From Trichothecium roseum (Eukaryota; Ascomycota; Sordariomycetes; Hypocreales): DNA of 64,000 nucleotides. The translations under genes were made by a program, and so were the position numbers. Below are positions 11,670 to 22,794 of this stretch, one piece after another; the stretch's first letter is position 1; the number at the start of each line of letters is the position of its first letter. The notes under the pieces were generated by a model, which ran no database searches, was not told the origin of the DNA, and was given only the letters and a program-made list of their open reading frames with translations. The stretch lies in NCBI GenBank assembly GCA_026184415.1, contig CM047940.1, positions 558,001 through 622,000 of the forward strand, given 5' to 3'.

Positions 11670-12585
11670 ATGGTCAAGGCTGGTAGGTTAATGCTAGAGG
11701 CGGAGCTTCTATACTTCTTATACCATGATTCCCATACCCCACTGCCACACCCTTCAGAGGCGTCATGGGGGGACCGCCGCGCTGATTTGAGCGAGTTTCC
11801 CCTCGCGGGCTGGAACCTTGATGGTCGCTTCCGATCGTTTGATCCAGTCGCAAGGCATATTTAGCCAGATCTTCTGCAGGGTCCAATCTCTAAATTCAGG
11901 GCTAGACAGTATCTAGAAATAGCTGGGAGGAACCGGAGCTGACTTTTGTCTGATAGTTGCTGTTCTCCGTGGTGACTCCAAGGTCTCCGGCACCGTCACC
12001 TTCGAGCAGGAGAGCGAGTCCTCTCCCACCACCATCACCTGGGACATTACCGGCAACGACGCCAACGCCCAGCGTGGCTTCCACATCCACACCTTTGGCG
12101 ACAACACCAACGGCTGCACCTCTGCCGGTCCCCACTGTAAGTCTTCCGAGTCATGATCACGGAGAGCCAATCTGACCCTTCTCGTCAACAGTCAACCCCC
12201 ACGGGAAGACGCACGGTGCTCCCACCGACGAGGCCCGTCACGTCGGTGACCTGGGCAACATCGAGACCGATGGCCAGGGCAATGCCAAGGGTTCCGTGAG
12301 CGACAAGCACGTCAAGCTCATTGGCCCCGAAAGCGTCGTTGGCGTAAGATATAATGTCCATCTCCGGTGATAATATGGTAGCTGATTCATCTGATAGCGC
12401 ACTGTCGTTGTCCACGCCGGCACCGATGATCTCGGCAAGGGCGACAACGAGGAATCCGCCAAGACTGGTAACGCCGGTCCCCGTCCCGCTTGCGGTAAGT
12501 ATCATAGGGCTTACATCAACTGGTTGTACGACTTCTCTGGTTACTAATTATGGCTCGTACAGGTGTCATCGGTATCTCCTCTTAA
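11670..12585 (+). CDS. sod1: Cu/Zn superoxide dismutase, cytosolic type
   Basis: Five exons (11670-11682, 11957-12136, 12192-12343, 12398-12494, 12563-12585) give 154 residues, the standard SOD1 length. Ligand and signature motifs are present: GFHIHTFGDNTNGCTSAGPH (copper histidines and disulfide Cys), NPHGKTHGAP and HVGDLGN (zinc ligands), VVVHAGTDDLGKG (last copper His) and GPRPACGVIGIS (second disulfide Cys). It converts superoxide to peroxide and oxygen. There is no signal peptide, so the cytosol and mitochondrial intermembrane space are expected. Only 13 coding bases precede the first intron, which at 274 nt is far longer than the others and may carry regulatory sequence. Confidence 0.97.
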
Positions 12586-13672
12586 GTTATACTAGCTTAA
12601 GTGCTGGCTAGGACCCCGCGCGGCGACAGCATGAAAGCGTATTGCTTTACTGTTCGAGAAGAAAGCTCAAGCCTGGATATGGCGAGCCTTCATCTTCCAT
12701 AGTCTTAAAAAATGAATTGATGAATACCTTTAAATCCAACATGTCTTGAGTGCGACATCATCGCATGGAAATCTTCCGTGCCTATGACGTCTGAGAGGGG
12801 CCGCATCTGCTCCCCCGTGAGGGGCATATGGACCAGTGGCCAGTATAGTTATACAAGGAGCGTTTCCCGGTTGTTGGTTCGCAGATACATAAGCGTATTA
12901 TGCAAGGTGCCGCTGACAAGACATACAAGCTTAGGCTGATAGATAATATCTCCAGATATGTTAACGTGTGTTGTACGATACAAAGAGAAGCTGAAAAGAA
13001 AAAAGGGGCGGGGGGCAGCTATTACTTAGAGAGGCAGTACTGCTGGTATAGAGCCCCCGTAGCTCCCCATAGCTCAACCCGGCCCATACTGAACACTCCA
13101 TAGTAAAATAATAAAGAGTACGGAGTAGTAGGTACTGAGTCGCTTAAGGGCGGGTTGATTGGGGGGTTTGATGGTGGGGTTTAGCCGGCGAGCTCGAAGC
13201 GACCATTTCTCCCCACATTTGCTCCATGTTGGGTTCAGGCTTGGCCCACGCCAGGGACCTCCTTCTAAGAGTGCGAACTCGGAAAGTGACACCTTTCAAC
13301 TCTGAACACGCAATACCTTTCAACAAGCTACACTTGTATAGGACACCTTCTAGAAGTTTAGCAGTGCAACCTGTCAGGTATTTGTATTTTCACGGCCTCC
13401 CGATTGGCCTTCCTTTCTCTCGGTAAGCTACTCTTGTTCCTATATATTCGTTGGCCAAACCCACCAAGCTTCTGCTCTGAGAAGCGGTATCACACATACT
13501 GCTATTGAGCTCAAGGCGACACTAGGAGAGGTCCCTATTCTCCCCAAATATCATCGAGTAAAATTAAAATATTTTCTCAATTACAAGCTACCTATATCAC
13601 ATAGACCAAATTGAAACTAACATTGCACCCCTTACAGAATCTCTGTGTGCTCTCCCTCGGTAGCCGTCCACC
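12586..13672. other. Intergenic, sod1 to SND1
   Basis: Holds the sod1 3' region and SND1 promoter, with one TACGGAGTA near 13118. No gene is recognised. Confidence 0.6.
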
Positions 13673-16330
13673 ATGTCGAAGACATTTTTTGGCAAAGTCA
13701 AGAGTGTTCTCAGCGGTGACACCTTGATCCTGACGAGTACCAACAATCCATCTGCCGAACGAACATTCTCCCTCGCCTATGTCTCCGCACCCCACCTGAA
13801 ACGCGAGGGTGACGAACCCTTCGCTTTCCAGTCCCGAGAGTATCTTCGAGAACTTGTCGTTGGCAAGCCTGTACAGTGCACCATTCATTACACGATTCCT
13901 ACATCCGGTCGGGAGTTCGGTACTGCTAAGCTTCAAGACGGGACGGATCTGCCTGATGAGCTGGTCAAGGCTGGGTGGCTAAAGGTTCGCGAGGATGCTG
14001 GCCGCAAGGAAGAATCCGAGGAAATACTAGAGCGGCTTGAGAAGCTTCGTGGCCTTGAGTCCTCAGCTAAGGCTGAAAATAAGGGATTGTGGTCTGGCAC
14101 TGGCGGTATCATCGAAGTCCAAAATGATCTTGGTGGTCCTGATTTTATGAAGCAGTGGAAGGGAAAGACAGTCGATGGTGTTATCGAGCGAGTTCTCAGT
14201 GGTGATAGGTTGCTGGTCCGTCTATTGCTGTCCGACAAGAAGCATGTCCAGCCCTTGACACTACTTGCTGGCATTCGCACACCTTCGACGGAACGAACGC
14301 AGCCCTCGAACGGCGCGGTTCAGCCTGCTGAGGAATACGGTAATGAAGCCAAAGACTTCACTGAGACAAGGCTACTTCAACGCAAGATTAAAGTTGAGAT
14401 TGTCGGTGCCAGTCCCCAGGGTCAGCTTGTGGCCAACATTATTCATCCTCGCGGGAACATCGCTGAATTCTTGCTGACCGAGGGCCTCGCACGATGCAAC
14501 GACTTCCACTCCACTATGCTGGGCGAGAAGATGGCTGCTCTTCGTGCTGCTGAAAAGCAAGCACAGTCTAAGAAGCTGAAATTGCACAAGCACCATGTCG
14601 CCAAGGCAGATGGTGGCAACCAAGATATGCTTGTTTCCAAGGTCATAAGCGGAGACACAGTCATGGTTAGGGCCAAGAATGCCACATCTGAGAAGCGCAT
14701 CAGCTTCAGTAGCGTCCGTGGTCCCCGTACCAACGAGCCTTCGGAGAGCCCTTTCCGTGATGAGGCCAAGGAATTCCTCCGCCAGAAGTTGATCGGCAAA
14801 CAGGTCAAGATCAGCATTGACGGTACAAAGCCCGCTTCTGATGGATTTGAGGCCAAGGAAGTTGCTACTATTACCGAAAAGGGGAAAAACATTGGCTTGT
14901 TGCTCGTCGAAGCCGGCTGGGCATCAGTGATTCGTCATCGCAAGGACGATACTGACCGGTCCCCCAACTATGATGAGCTCCTAGCGGCTCAGGAGAAGGC
15001 AAAGGAGGAGAAGAAGGGTATTTGGTCTGGAAAACCCCAAAAGGCCAAGCAATACACGGATCTTTCAGAAAATACGCAAAAAGCAAAGATCATGCTTGCC
15101 ACTCTTCAGCGCCAAAAGAAGGTCCCTGCCATCGTCGACTTCTGCAAAGCTGGTTCCCGTTTCACCATTCTCATTCCCCGTGAGAATGTCAAGCTCACCA
15201 TGGTTCTGGGCGGTATTCGCGCTCCCCGCGCTCCCCGCGCTGACGGCGAGGGAGGCGAGCCTTTTGGCAAGGAAGCCATCGACTTAGCCAACCGCCGATG
15301 CAACCAGCGCGACTGCGAGGTTGACATTCACGATATGGACAAGGTTGGTGGTTTCATTGGAGAACTCTTTATCAACCGTGAGAATTTTGCCAAGGTCCTC
15401 GTCGAGGAGGGCCTGGCTTCGGTCCATGCCTATTCTGCAGAGAAATCTGGCAACGCGGCCGAGCTCTTTGGCGCTGAGAAGCGCGCCAAGGAAGGCAGGA
15501 AAGGGCTATGGCATGATTACGATCCGAGCCAGGAAGAGGAGTATGAGGAAACAGTCGAGCCCGAGGTCGCCGAGGAACAAGTTGTCAACATTGACAAGAA
15601 GCCCACCGACTACCGTGACGTTATTATTACCAACGTGGACGGTAACGGAAAGCTGAAGATTCAAGAGATTGGAAAGGGCACAGCTGCTCTCGAGACGCTA
15701 ATGAGCGAATTCAGGAAATTCCACCTCGACTCATCAAATAAGAAGCCTTTGAACGATGCGCCCAAGACGGGCCAACTCGTGTCCGCCAAATTCTCTGCTG
15801 ATGGCGAGTGGTACCGTGCCCGTGTTCGTTCCAACGACCGGACGGCCAAGATGGCCGAGGTTGTATATATCGACTATGGCAACAGTGAAAAGATTGCTTG
15901 GTCTCAGCTGCGAGCCCTTGATCAGCCTCAGTTCAGCGTCCAGAAGCTCAAGCCCCAGGCTCTCGACGCATCACTATCGTTTATCCAGCTTCCCACCGGT
16001 GCCGACTACTTTGCAGACGCCACAAGATTCATTGCCGAGATCACCGAGGGTAAACGTCTTGTGGGAAGCTTCGACTTTGTTGATAACAAGGAGAATCTAA
16101 GTTACATCACTCTCTACGACACCGGGAGCTCAAATACACTACCTGGACAGAACGACTCTATTAATAAGGAAATCCTTGCTCATGGATATGCTATGGTGCC
16201 CAAGAAGCTCAAGGCTTGGGAACGTAGCCCGGCTTTCGCCCCATACCTGAAGCACTTACAGCAGGTTGAGAGCCAGGCTAAGCAGGACCGTCTAGGCATG
16301 TGGGAGTATGGAGATATTACTGAGGATTAA
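13673..16330 (+). CDS. SND1: Tudor-SN (SND1/p100) staphylococcal-nuclease-like protein
   Basis: An uninterrupted frame of 885 residues. Four tandem SN-like (OB-fold) repeats are visible, each opening with a GKV/GVI/SKV..SGDT-type strand and ending near EEKKGIWSG or GRKGLW. They cover roughly residues 1-145, 165-310, 320-460 and 480-620. A Tudor domain follows at about 700-780 (GEWYRARV, VYIDYGNSEKI), inserted in a fifth partial SN fold. This is the standard Tudor-SN order and length. The family binds and cleaves structured or edited RNA, acts in stress granules and RNA decay, and the Tudor part binds methylated arginine. The initiator ATG follows a CT-rich leader. Confidence 0.96.
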   Translation: MSKTFFGKVKSVLSGDTLILTSTNNPSAERTFSLAYVSAPHLKREGDEPFAFQSREYLRELVVGKPVQCTIHYTIPTSGREFGTAKLQDGTDLPDELVKAGWLKVREDAGRKEESEEILERLEKLRGLESSAKAENKGLWSGTGGIIEVQNDLGGPDFMKQWKGKTVDGVIERVLSGDRLLVRLLLSDKKHVQPLTLLAGIRTPSTERTQPSNGAVQPAEEYGNEAKDFTETRLLQRKIKVEIVGASPQGQLVANIIHPRGNIAEFLLTEGLARCNDFHSTMLGEKMAALRAAEKQAQSKKLKLHKHHVAKADGGNQDMLVSKVISGDTVMVRAKNATSEKRISFSSVRGPRTNEPSESPFRDEAKEFLRQKLIGKQVKISIDGTKPASDGFEAKEVATITEKGKNIGLLLVEAGWASVIRHRKDDTDRSPNYDELLAAQEKAKEEKKGIWSGKPQKAKQYTDLSENTQKAKIMLATLQRQKKVPAIVDFCKAGSRFTILIPRENVKLTMVLGGIRAPRAPRADGEGGEPFGKEAIDLANRRCNQRDCEVDIHDMDKVGGFIGELFINRENFAKVLVEEGLASVHAYSAEKSGNAAELFGAEKRAKEGRKGLWHDYDPSQEEEYEETVEPEVAEEQVVNIDKKPTDYRDVIITNVDGNGKLKIQEIGKGTAALETLMSEFRKFHLDSSNKKPLNDAPKTGQLVSAKFSADGEWYRARVRSNDRTAKMAEVVYIDYGNSEKIAWSQLRALDQPQFSVQKLKPQALDASLSFIQLPTGADYFADATRFIAEITEGKRLVGSFDFVDNKENLSYITLYDTGSSNTLPGQNDSINKEILAHGYAMVPKKLKAWERSPAFAPYLKHLQQVESQAKQDRLGMWEYGDITED

Positions 16331-17775
16331 TTAGGGGGCATGTAGGGAAGAGCCGTAATCAGTTAGGGATAATGGTTGGACAAAAGCGATATCCGCAAAT
16401 CTAGATTCATCACGTGGCCAACAGTGCCGCGATACAAGCAAGTCCTGAGAATACTGTTACGCGCCATAGTGATGAGTGAAGTGCGCAAGATGGTAACCGG
16501 AGAGACGGAGGAAGGGGGCCCGACAGGTGATGAGTATGGACGGGTAAGGCGGAGTGTCTGGATTGAGCGTTCCGCCAAAACTACCTTTCACGATGCCGCC
16601 GAATGCAGGCTAAAGTTGGAGGAAGGGCGGTGGAGGGTGACCCTGATTCTCTTGGCTTCCACGACGTACGATTTACACGCATGCAGCTCAACACATTGTA
16701 CTCCGTTCTCCGTAATCCATCCGTACGAAGTACCTTGTCCAAAAGGCGTCTTTTTTTCCGGCCTTCTCCAGTTTTATGAATAAACGTACCTATGAGCTAT
16801 CGTGAAGACGCACGTTGGATGTTGAGGGAGTGGATATGGTACCATGGTTTGGGTCTCGATGGGGTTAAGAAGTTGTGCTAATTTTTTCTTTCTTTCTTTT
16901 TTCTCTCTTTCTATAAGTCCTAATTACTAGGAGATCCATGATAATGGTGAGGCAAAACATGTCGGGGAACCGGCGGGGATGCCACAGCCGGAGACAAGAA
17001 TGAGCGAGCGATGCGACCGTATCGTGAGCTATGCGGGATGCGGGAGAAGCACAAATGGCTACATAGTACTCCGTAGAGAGGCCGATGGTCGGATCTTTTT
17101 GCGTCAGATCGGTATTCCAGGCAACGCAAGGCTCGGCGTTGATGGCAACCCACTACCCAAGGGGGAGAAAAGCAAAAGGCGAAAGGCCCCAGTTTAAGTT
17201 ATCCGATACCATATGGTAGAGCCATCGTGGATTAGTAGTACTCCGAAGTAGTACTGTTATTTGCTACCCAATACTACTGCTTATTAGTAGTAGTAGCAGA
17301 ATGAAGGTGGTGGTGGGGTGGCCAGACGCGAGAGGGAAAAGAAAAATTTGAGGTGCTTCGGTCGGGCTTGGAGGGGGGGTGGAGGGATGGAGGGGTGGAG
17401 GGGTGGGAGGTGGATGGATATGACGGGCTTAGTCCAGAGCCCCGCAGCAGTGGGTGAGTGGCTACGCTGTGGCTACCTTACCTACTCTCGCTTCTCCGGC
17501 GTGTCAACGTGTGTCCTGGTTGTCTGAAGTGCAGTAGCAATGGGAAGTATGTGCTCCGTAGCTGGAGCAAACAGCGGAACCAGGTTCCACCTCGAAGCTG
17601 CTAGAGAGGCTAAGAGGCAATATCTACGTCAAGAAGCTTCAACTCGTAACTCTCTCTTCTACACTCTTCTCTTCTTCCCCTTCAAAATCCCATCTGTACT
17701 CTATTTTTTGCTCCTTCGAATCTCTATACCACATTTTTGTGCACTGCGCAACCATTCTCTCCCATCATAGCAACA
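16331..17775. other. Intergenic, SND1 to TAL1
   Basis: Holds the SND1 3' end and TAL1 promoter. TACTCCGTA-like motifs lie near 16699, 17068 and 17238. A purine-rich GGAGGGGTGGAGG stretch is near 17370-17410 and a pyrimidine-rich TAL1 leader at about 17640-17690. The 135-residue open frame at 16376-16783 has no family signature and is not called. Confidence 0.55.
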
Positions 17776-19247
17776 ATGTCTACTTCTCTTGATCAGCTCA
17801 AGGCCGCTGGCACTGTAAGTTCGGAGTCCATCACCCCCACCATAGATGACACGGCCGCCGGGATTCAACATGCCCCTCCTTCTACTTGCGCCTGCCCCTG
17901 AAGACGGCACGATTGCGGGACATTTTATCATCTTTGACACTATCACGGGTGTATATGGTATCCCAGCTGGTGCAATAGCCATGTCTGTTTTCCCAAGAAA
18001 CAATTACTGACGTGTATTCTTCGACTTGGTTGACAGGTGGTCGTCTCCGACTCCGGTAAGTCCCGCAGCATACACGCACACACGCAAACGACAAGAAAAC
18101 ACGGCTAACAGCTTACGATAGGTGACTTTGCTTGTTAGTACAGCCTTAATCCCCATCGAGCTCCGTTGTCGAGAACTGCATCACAAAGCGTTGGCGGACA
18201 AAGTCGCAACTCATCAACTAACTCGTTGTCGACAGCCATTGCCAAGTACAAGCCCCAGGATGCCACCACCAACCCTTCCCTGATCCTCGCCGCCTCCAAG
18301 AAGGCCGAGTATGCCAAGCTCATGGACGTCGCCATTGAGTACGCTAAGAAGCAGGGTGGTGACGTCGACTCCCAGGTTGACCACGCTCTCGACCGTCTCC
18401 TGGTTGAGTTCGGCAAGGAGATCCTCAACATCGTTCCCGGCAAGGTCTCCACCGAGGTCGACGCCCGCTTCTCCTTCGACACCAAGGCTTCCGTCAACAA
18501 GGCCCTTCACATTATTGACGTAAGTCCTACAGTGCCTCACTTCCTCGGCGCTCGACCCAAGCTAACAGGACATCAGCTCTACAAGCAGGAGGGCATCTCC
18601 AAGGACCGTGTCCTGATCAAGATCGCCTCTACCTGGGAGGGTATCAAGGCTGCCGAGATCCTTCAGCGCGACCACGGCATCAACTGCAACCTTACCCTCA
18701 TGTTCTCTCAGGTTCAGGCCATCAGCGCCGCCGAGGCCAACGCCTACCTCATCTCCCCCTTCGTCGGCCGCATCCTCGACTGGTTCAAGGCTGCCAACAA
18801 GAAGGAATACTCCAAGGAGGAAGATCCCGGTGTTGCCTCCGTCAAGAGCATCTTCAACTACTACAAGAAGTTCGGCTACAAGACTATTGTCATGGGTGCT
18901 TCTTTCCGTAACGTTGGCGAAATCACTGAGCTCGCTGGCTGCGACTACCTCACCATTTCCGTAAGTAGCAATAGAGACGAGTCGTGGGGGTAAATATACT
19001 GACATATATGCAGCCCAACCTGCTCGAGGACCTCATGAACTCCACCGAGGCCGTCCCTGCCAAGCTCGAGGCTTCCCAGGCTTCTTCTCTGGACCTTGAG
19101 AAGAAGACCTACATCAACGACGAGGCTGAGTTCCGCTTCGCCTTCAACGAGGACCAGATGGCCGTGGAGAAGCTCCGTGAGGGTATCAGCAAGTTCGCTG
19201 CCGATGCCGTCACCCTCAAGGGCATCCTCAAGGAGAAGCTTGCTTAA
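17776..19247 (+). CDS. TAL1: Transaldolase
   Basis: Six exons (17776-17814, 18037-18055, 18122-18133, 18236-18519, 18577-18960, 19014-19247) give 323 residues. Signatures are DATTNPSLI near the N-terminus, the active-site Lys in LIKIASTWEGI, and NCNLTLMFS, all of the class I aldolase-type transaldolase family. The enzyme moves a dihydroxyacetone unit between sugar phosphates in the non-oxidative pentose phosphate pathway, in the cytosol, and so affects NADPH and ribose supply. Exons 2 and 3 are very small (19 and 12 nt). They are needed to encode VVVSDSGDFA before SIAKYKPQD. Confidence 0.96.
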
Positions 19248-19547
19248 ATGTAGCACATGAAAAAGGATACCATGAAATGAAGTTTGTCATGTCTGCTTAA
19301 TGAATGATTTAGGGGCGCGTAGCATCTGGGAAAAGATATAAAAACTATCCGTTATGGTTATATAGATTCAGGCAGATGCTTTAAAATGGGAATAAACGTC
19401 AAATCCAACGGATGGATACTGTAAAGGTTATCGTGATTCATCTATAGAATTACTAGCTTCATCGTCTCTATCAGCGTGACAGCTTGGTATCAAATTCCTA
19501 AACGCCAGTAAAACCCAAACGCCGCTGCTCTTTCAAAATGATATTCC
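19248..19547. other. Convergent 3' regions of TAL1 and PPN2-like gene
   Basis: A short AT-rich gap between convergent genes, with no other feature seen. Confidence 0.6.
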
Positions 19548-20858
19548 TCATGAAGCCTTCTTGCACTTCACATGCTTTGTATCCCAGTTGAAGCCACCAC
19601 CCTCCTTGCCCGTGACAACCAGCGCCGTGAGCGCCCCGCCACGAGAACAGTCGGAATCGAGCCCAAACGTGTACTTGCCCTTGCTGTACCCTACTTTGGC
19701 GTCGTGACCGTATACGACGGTGCGGCGATCACTCTTCCTCAGCCGCTTCTGGTATTTGTTCCACACCTTAGACCACTTCTCCCCTTCGTGCGTGTCTATA
19801 GGGAGAAATACGGCCTTGTCATGGGGGATGGCGGATCTATCGACGTCGGCATCTTCGTCGGAGTCGTCTGATGCCGCTTCTGCTTCGGATCCCGGCACCG
19901 AAGCATGGTCCGCAAGCCCGGCGCTGTCCTCGGGGGATCTCGCGTGCCCATCCTGGTGCCGGAGGGCCTCGCGGGGGTAGACGAGGGTGCGGACGTTCAT
20001 GACGGCCCAGGGGTCCTGCTCGCGCAGCGGCAGGTTGGGCACGAGGCCGGCGTGGACCACGACGATGGGCAGGGGCTGCGCCGTGAGAATGAGCGGCAGG
20101 CCGGCTACCCAGTCCAGCTGCTCCTTGGACAGGCTCTTAGCCACGGCCATGTCCTTGGAGTTGCCCCTCGCTTCGTCGTACCCGGGGGTATCAGCGGCCA
20201 GTTCCGCGCTCGCGTCGACGCCCGCGCTCCCTCCTCCTGCTGCTACTGCTCCCCTTCCGTGACGGCCACCGCCGTGGCGACGGCGACGGGAGTCGAGTTC
20301 CTTCTTGGCGAGGAGGACGCGGTCCTCGTGGTTGCCGCGGACGGCGCTAGCGCCGATGCTCATGAGGTGGGATACGACGCCGGGGCTGTCGGGCCCCTTG
20401 TTGATCATGTCGCCCACGGCGACGACGTGGTCCGTTTCGGCGGAGAAGGAGACTTTGTGGAGGAGGTGCTCGAGGGGCTTGAGCATGCCGTGGATGTCGC
20501 CGATTATGATGAGGCGGCGGCCGTTGGCGGGGGTGGGGACGAGGGAGGGCGGGAGGTTGGCCAGGAGGTGGACAGGTTTGTCCGTGGGGGGGTGGTTGCG
20601 GTTGCCGGTGTAGCTCATGGGGAGGTCGGCGAGGTTGAAGCCCGGGCCGGTCTCGGTGGCTACGGCGTCATTGTTATCATTATCGGTGGTGATGGTCTTG
20701 GCGTCGGGGGAGGAGGGGGATTCGTGGTTGAAGGACATGTTGGAGAGGCGGGTGGCGCAGAGGTAGGCGCTCGCGATGAGGAATAGCGAGGTTGCGACGA
20801 GGAAGGGGAGGAGGGGGGGACGCGCGCGGTGGCGGGAGAAAAGAGATTGGGGTCGCAT
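19548..20858 (-). CDS. PPN2: PPN2-like vacuolar metallophosphatase
   Basis: A single-exon protein of 436 residues. One N-terminal hydrophobic segment (about residues 17-35) makes it a likely type II membrane protein. The calcineurin-like metallophosphatase motifs are intact: GDIHG, GDMINKGPDS, GNHED, VVHAGL and VYGHDA. Fungal proteins of this build with a signal anchor are related to yeast Ppn2 (YNL217W), a zinc-dependent endopolyphosphatase in the vacuole; that assignment is inferred from architecture. A Gly/Arg/His-rich insert lies between GNHED and the VVHAGL block. A diadenosine-tetraphosphatase-like activity is the alternative. Confidence 0.82.
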   Translation of the reverse strand: MRPQSLFSRHRARPPLLPFLVATSLFLIASAYLCATRLSNMSFNHESPSSPDAKTITTDNDNNDAVATETGPGFNLADLPMSYTGNRNHPPTDKPVHLLANLPPSLVPTPANGRRLIIIGDIHGMLKPLEHLLHKVSFSAETDHVVAVGDMINKGPDSPGVVSHLMSIGASAVRGNHEDRVLLAKKELDSRRRRHGGGRHGRGAVAAGGGSAGVDASAELAADTPGYDEARGNSKDMAVAKSLSKEQLDWVAGLPLILTAQPLPIVVVHAGLVPNLPLREQDPWAVMNVRTLVYPREALRHQDGHARSPEDSAGLADHASVPGSEAEAASDDSDEDADVDRSAIPHDKAVFLPIDTHEGEKWSKVWNKYQKRLRKSDRRTVVYGHDAKVGYSKGKYTFGLDSDCSRGGALTALVVTGKEGGGFNWDTKHVKCKKAS

Positions 20859-22239
20859 GGCGGTTGAAGCTATTTAGCAGAGTGCTAGTAGAGGTAGGTA
20901 GTGGGTTGCGTTCGAGGGCCGGCCGGCGTGGGGGGGCGGGACGGGGCACCCGGTGCAAAGGTGCCTCCGGTGCCGCTGAGGATGGGGTCGGGTTGGTGGA
21001 TGGGATGGATGGATGGATGGATATGTGCGGTAGTGTGGTTTTGCTGGTGGTTGCGATTTGGTTGGCGGAGGGTCGGAGGTACGGGTATTCAGGTCCGGAT
21101 TTTAGGTTGCCGCATTTGAAAAGAACGTTGACAAGGGAAAAAGCGAACGATGGAATGAAATGATTTTGGGGGAGCGAGGGGGGTGTTTGTGGTCTTTATT
21201 AATGGTCTCTCATCGTTGTTGGTGTTACCTTCTGCCTCTGGGCCTGGTACTCCGTAATGTTGTTGATTGAATTAAACCGGTGTGGCTCGATTGGTCAATG
21301 GGCAGTGAAGGTTTATTAACACCAATGTTGTGCTCATGTAGGTTCGTTCCGCGAGGGCACTTGCACTTGCACTCTGCCCGTCGGCAACGCGCGTTTTGGG
21401 TAGGCAACGCAACTGCCACCTCCTCCCCTGGACTTGCAAACAGCTCGTTGCTTTTGTTCAGGGACAATCATGGTTATGCTTCCTCTGTAGGTTTCCCGGA
21501 ATCTTCCATGAATGTCCGGGCACCCGAGAGAGCCTTGGGGTACATGGGGGTGCAGGCTTCAGTACTCTACTATATGCTGCGAACAGAGGTACCATATCTT
21601 GCAATTGAGATTTTATCATTAGTACGGAATACAGCTCGTAGTAATATTTGGTACTGCTAAAATCTCTTATGTTGGCTGCCGTGGCTGGCTGGCTTTCCAC
21701 CATGGTGGTTGTTGCGTCTTTTGCGCCGCCGTAGCCGAGACCGCTTTACCCTGGCGCGCCGACTCGGGGGATCAGAAAGCTTGAATAGTCCTCTATACCA
21801 TGGCAATTCATACCAAATAAGTTAATCAAGATCGCTTATTAAGGCGAGTTCGATACTTGGCCCCTGCCAGCTTCTCGTCGGATACTTGCAAGATGTACAA
21901 AAAGGCATACTGCTACCCCCCACCATCCGCAGCCCCGCGTCGGTCAGAAGATCAAAAGCCGCTGTGTTTGATTCTTATGGTACATGTCTATAAAAAAAAG
22001 CGTTTCATCGTACAACGAGACCGGCTCAACATCTGCCCGGTCTCCCCTGCTTGTCTTCTATCGCGCGCAGTGAGAACCTGAGGTCCTCCAGGTTCATACA
22101 ATCTGCAACCCTGCCGCGCGCGGTCACCTTCCGACTTGTGACCTCGACGAGATTCAGCACTCGTCTTGCCCTAGAGTAGGTACCCCATGCCGTGTATACC
22201 TGTGAGGTTATCTCTTCCCCCCGCGTCCCCTTTGGCGCC
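20859..22239. other. Intergenic, PPN2-like gene to PET191
   Basis: Holds the PPN2-like promoter and PET191 3' region. A GGAT microsatellite lies at about 21003-21022 and one TACTCCGTA near 21249. The short open frames are not convincing. Confidence 0.55.
21003..21022. repeat. GGAT tetranucleotide microsatellite
   Basis: About five GGAT units in the leader or promoter side of the PPN2-like gene. Confidence 0.85.
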
Positions 22240-22794
22240 TCACTTCTGCTGCTGCTGCTGCTGCTCCTGCTGCACCTTGGCCTGGGCCTGGGCCGCCAAC
22301 TCGGCCCTATACTTGTCGTTCTCCACCTCCCTCCAGTCGCGGGGCATGGGCTCGTTGCCGTCCGTCTCCCTAACGCCGCCCGAGAAGGCGGGCTTCCCCG
22401 CGTACAGCTGGTAGCCCTTGCCGCCGTCGGCGCCCTCGAGGGTGCGGTACTGCACGGGCATGTTGCCGCGGAAGCGCTTGCGCATGTCCACCATGCCGCG
22501 CTTGCACTCGCCCAGGCCTTTCTTGAGCTGCCGGCACTGGAGGGGCAGGGTGTCGACGAGGGGCTCGCGGATGCAGTCGGAGGCCTTGTTCCGCTGGACC
22601 ATTACGCAGTCGGATTCTTGGAGGCACTGCGCGAGGGCGTCGCCTGTTTTGTTCGAATTCCCCCGGGGAAAGCGAAATCGCCGTAGGGGGAAATAATCGT
22701 TAGCTGGGAGGGGTCACAGAAGTTGAGGCGAAGGGAACGGGGAGGTGGGATGCTCGGTCTCGGACTCACGCAGCTCTTGACATGAGCTAGGCAT
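22240..22794 (-). CDS. PET191: PET191/COA5 cytochrome c oxidase assembly factor
   Basis: Exon 1 (22770-22794) joins exon 2 (22240-22643), giving 142 residues. The start MPSSCQELRDALAQC forms the first C-x9-C pair and CRQLKKGLGEC the second, with further SDC cysteines between them. This is the twin CX9C build of Pet191/COA5, imported into the mitochondrial intermembrane space by Mia40 and needed for complex IV assembly. Conserved blocks include ESDCVMVQRN and KRGMVDMRKRFRGN. The C-terminus extends past the usual domain and ends in a Gln run (VQQEQQQQQQK) encoded by a CAG-type microsatellite. Confidence 0.94.

Noticed and set aside
16376..16783. 135-residue open frame downstream of SND1
   Set aside because: No family signature, crosses TACTCCGTA-like motifs, and overlaps the likely 3' region of SND1.
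19905..20786. 293-residue plus-strand frame
   Set aside because: It is the antisense of the PPN2-like gene; Gly/Val-rich shadow of GC-rich codons.
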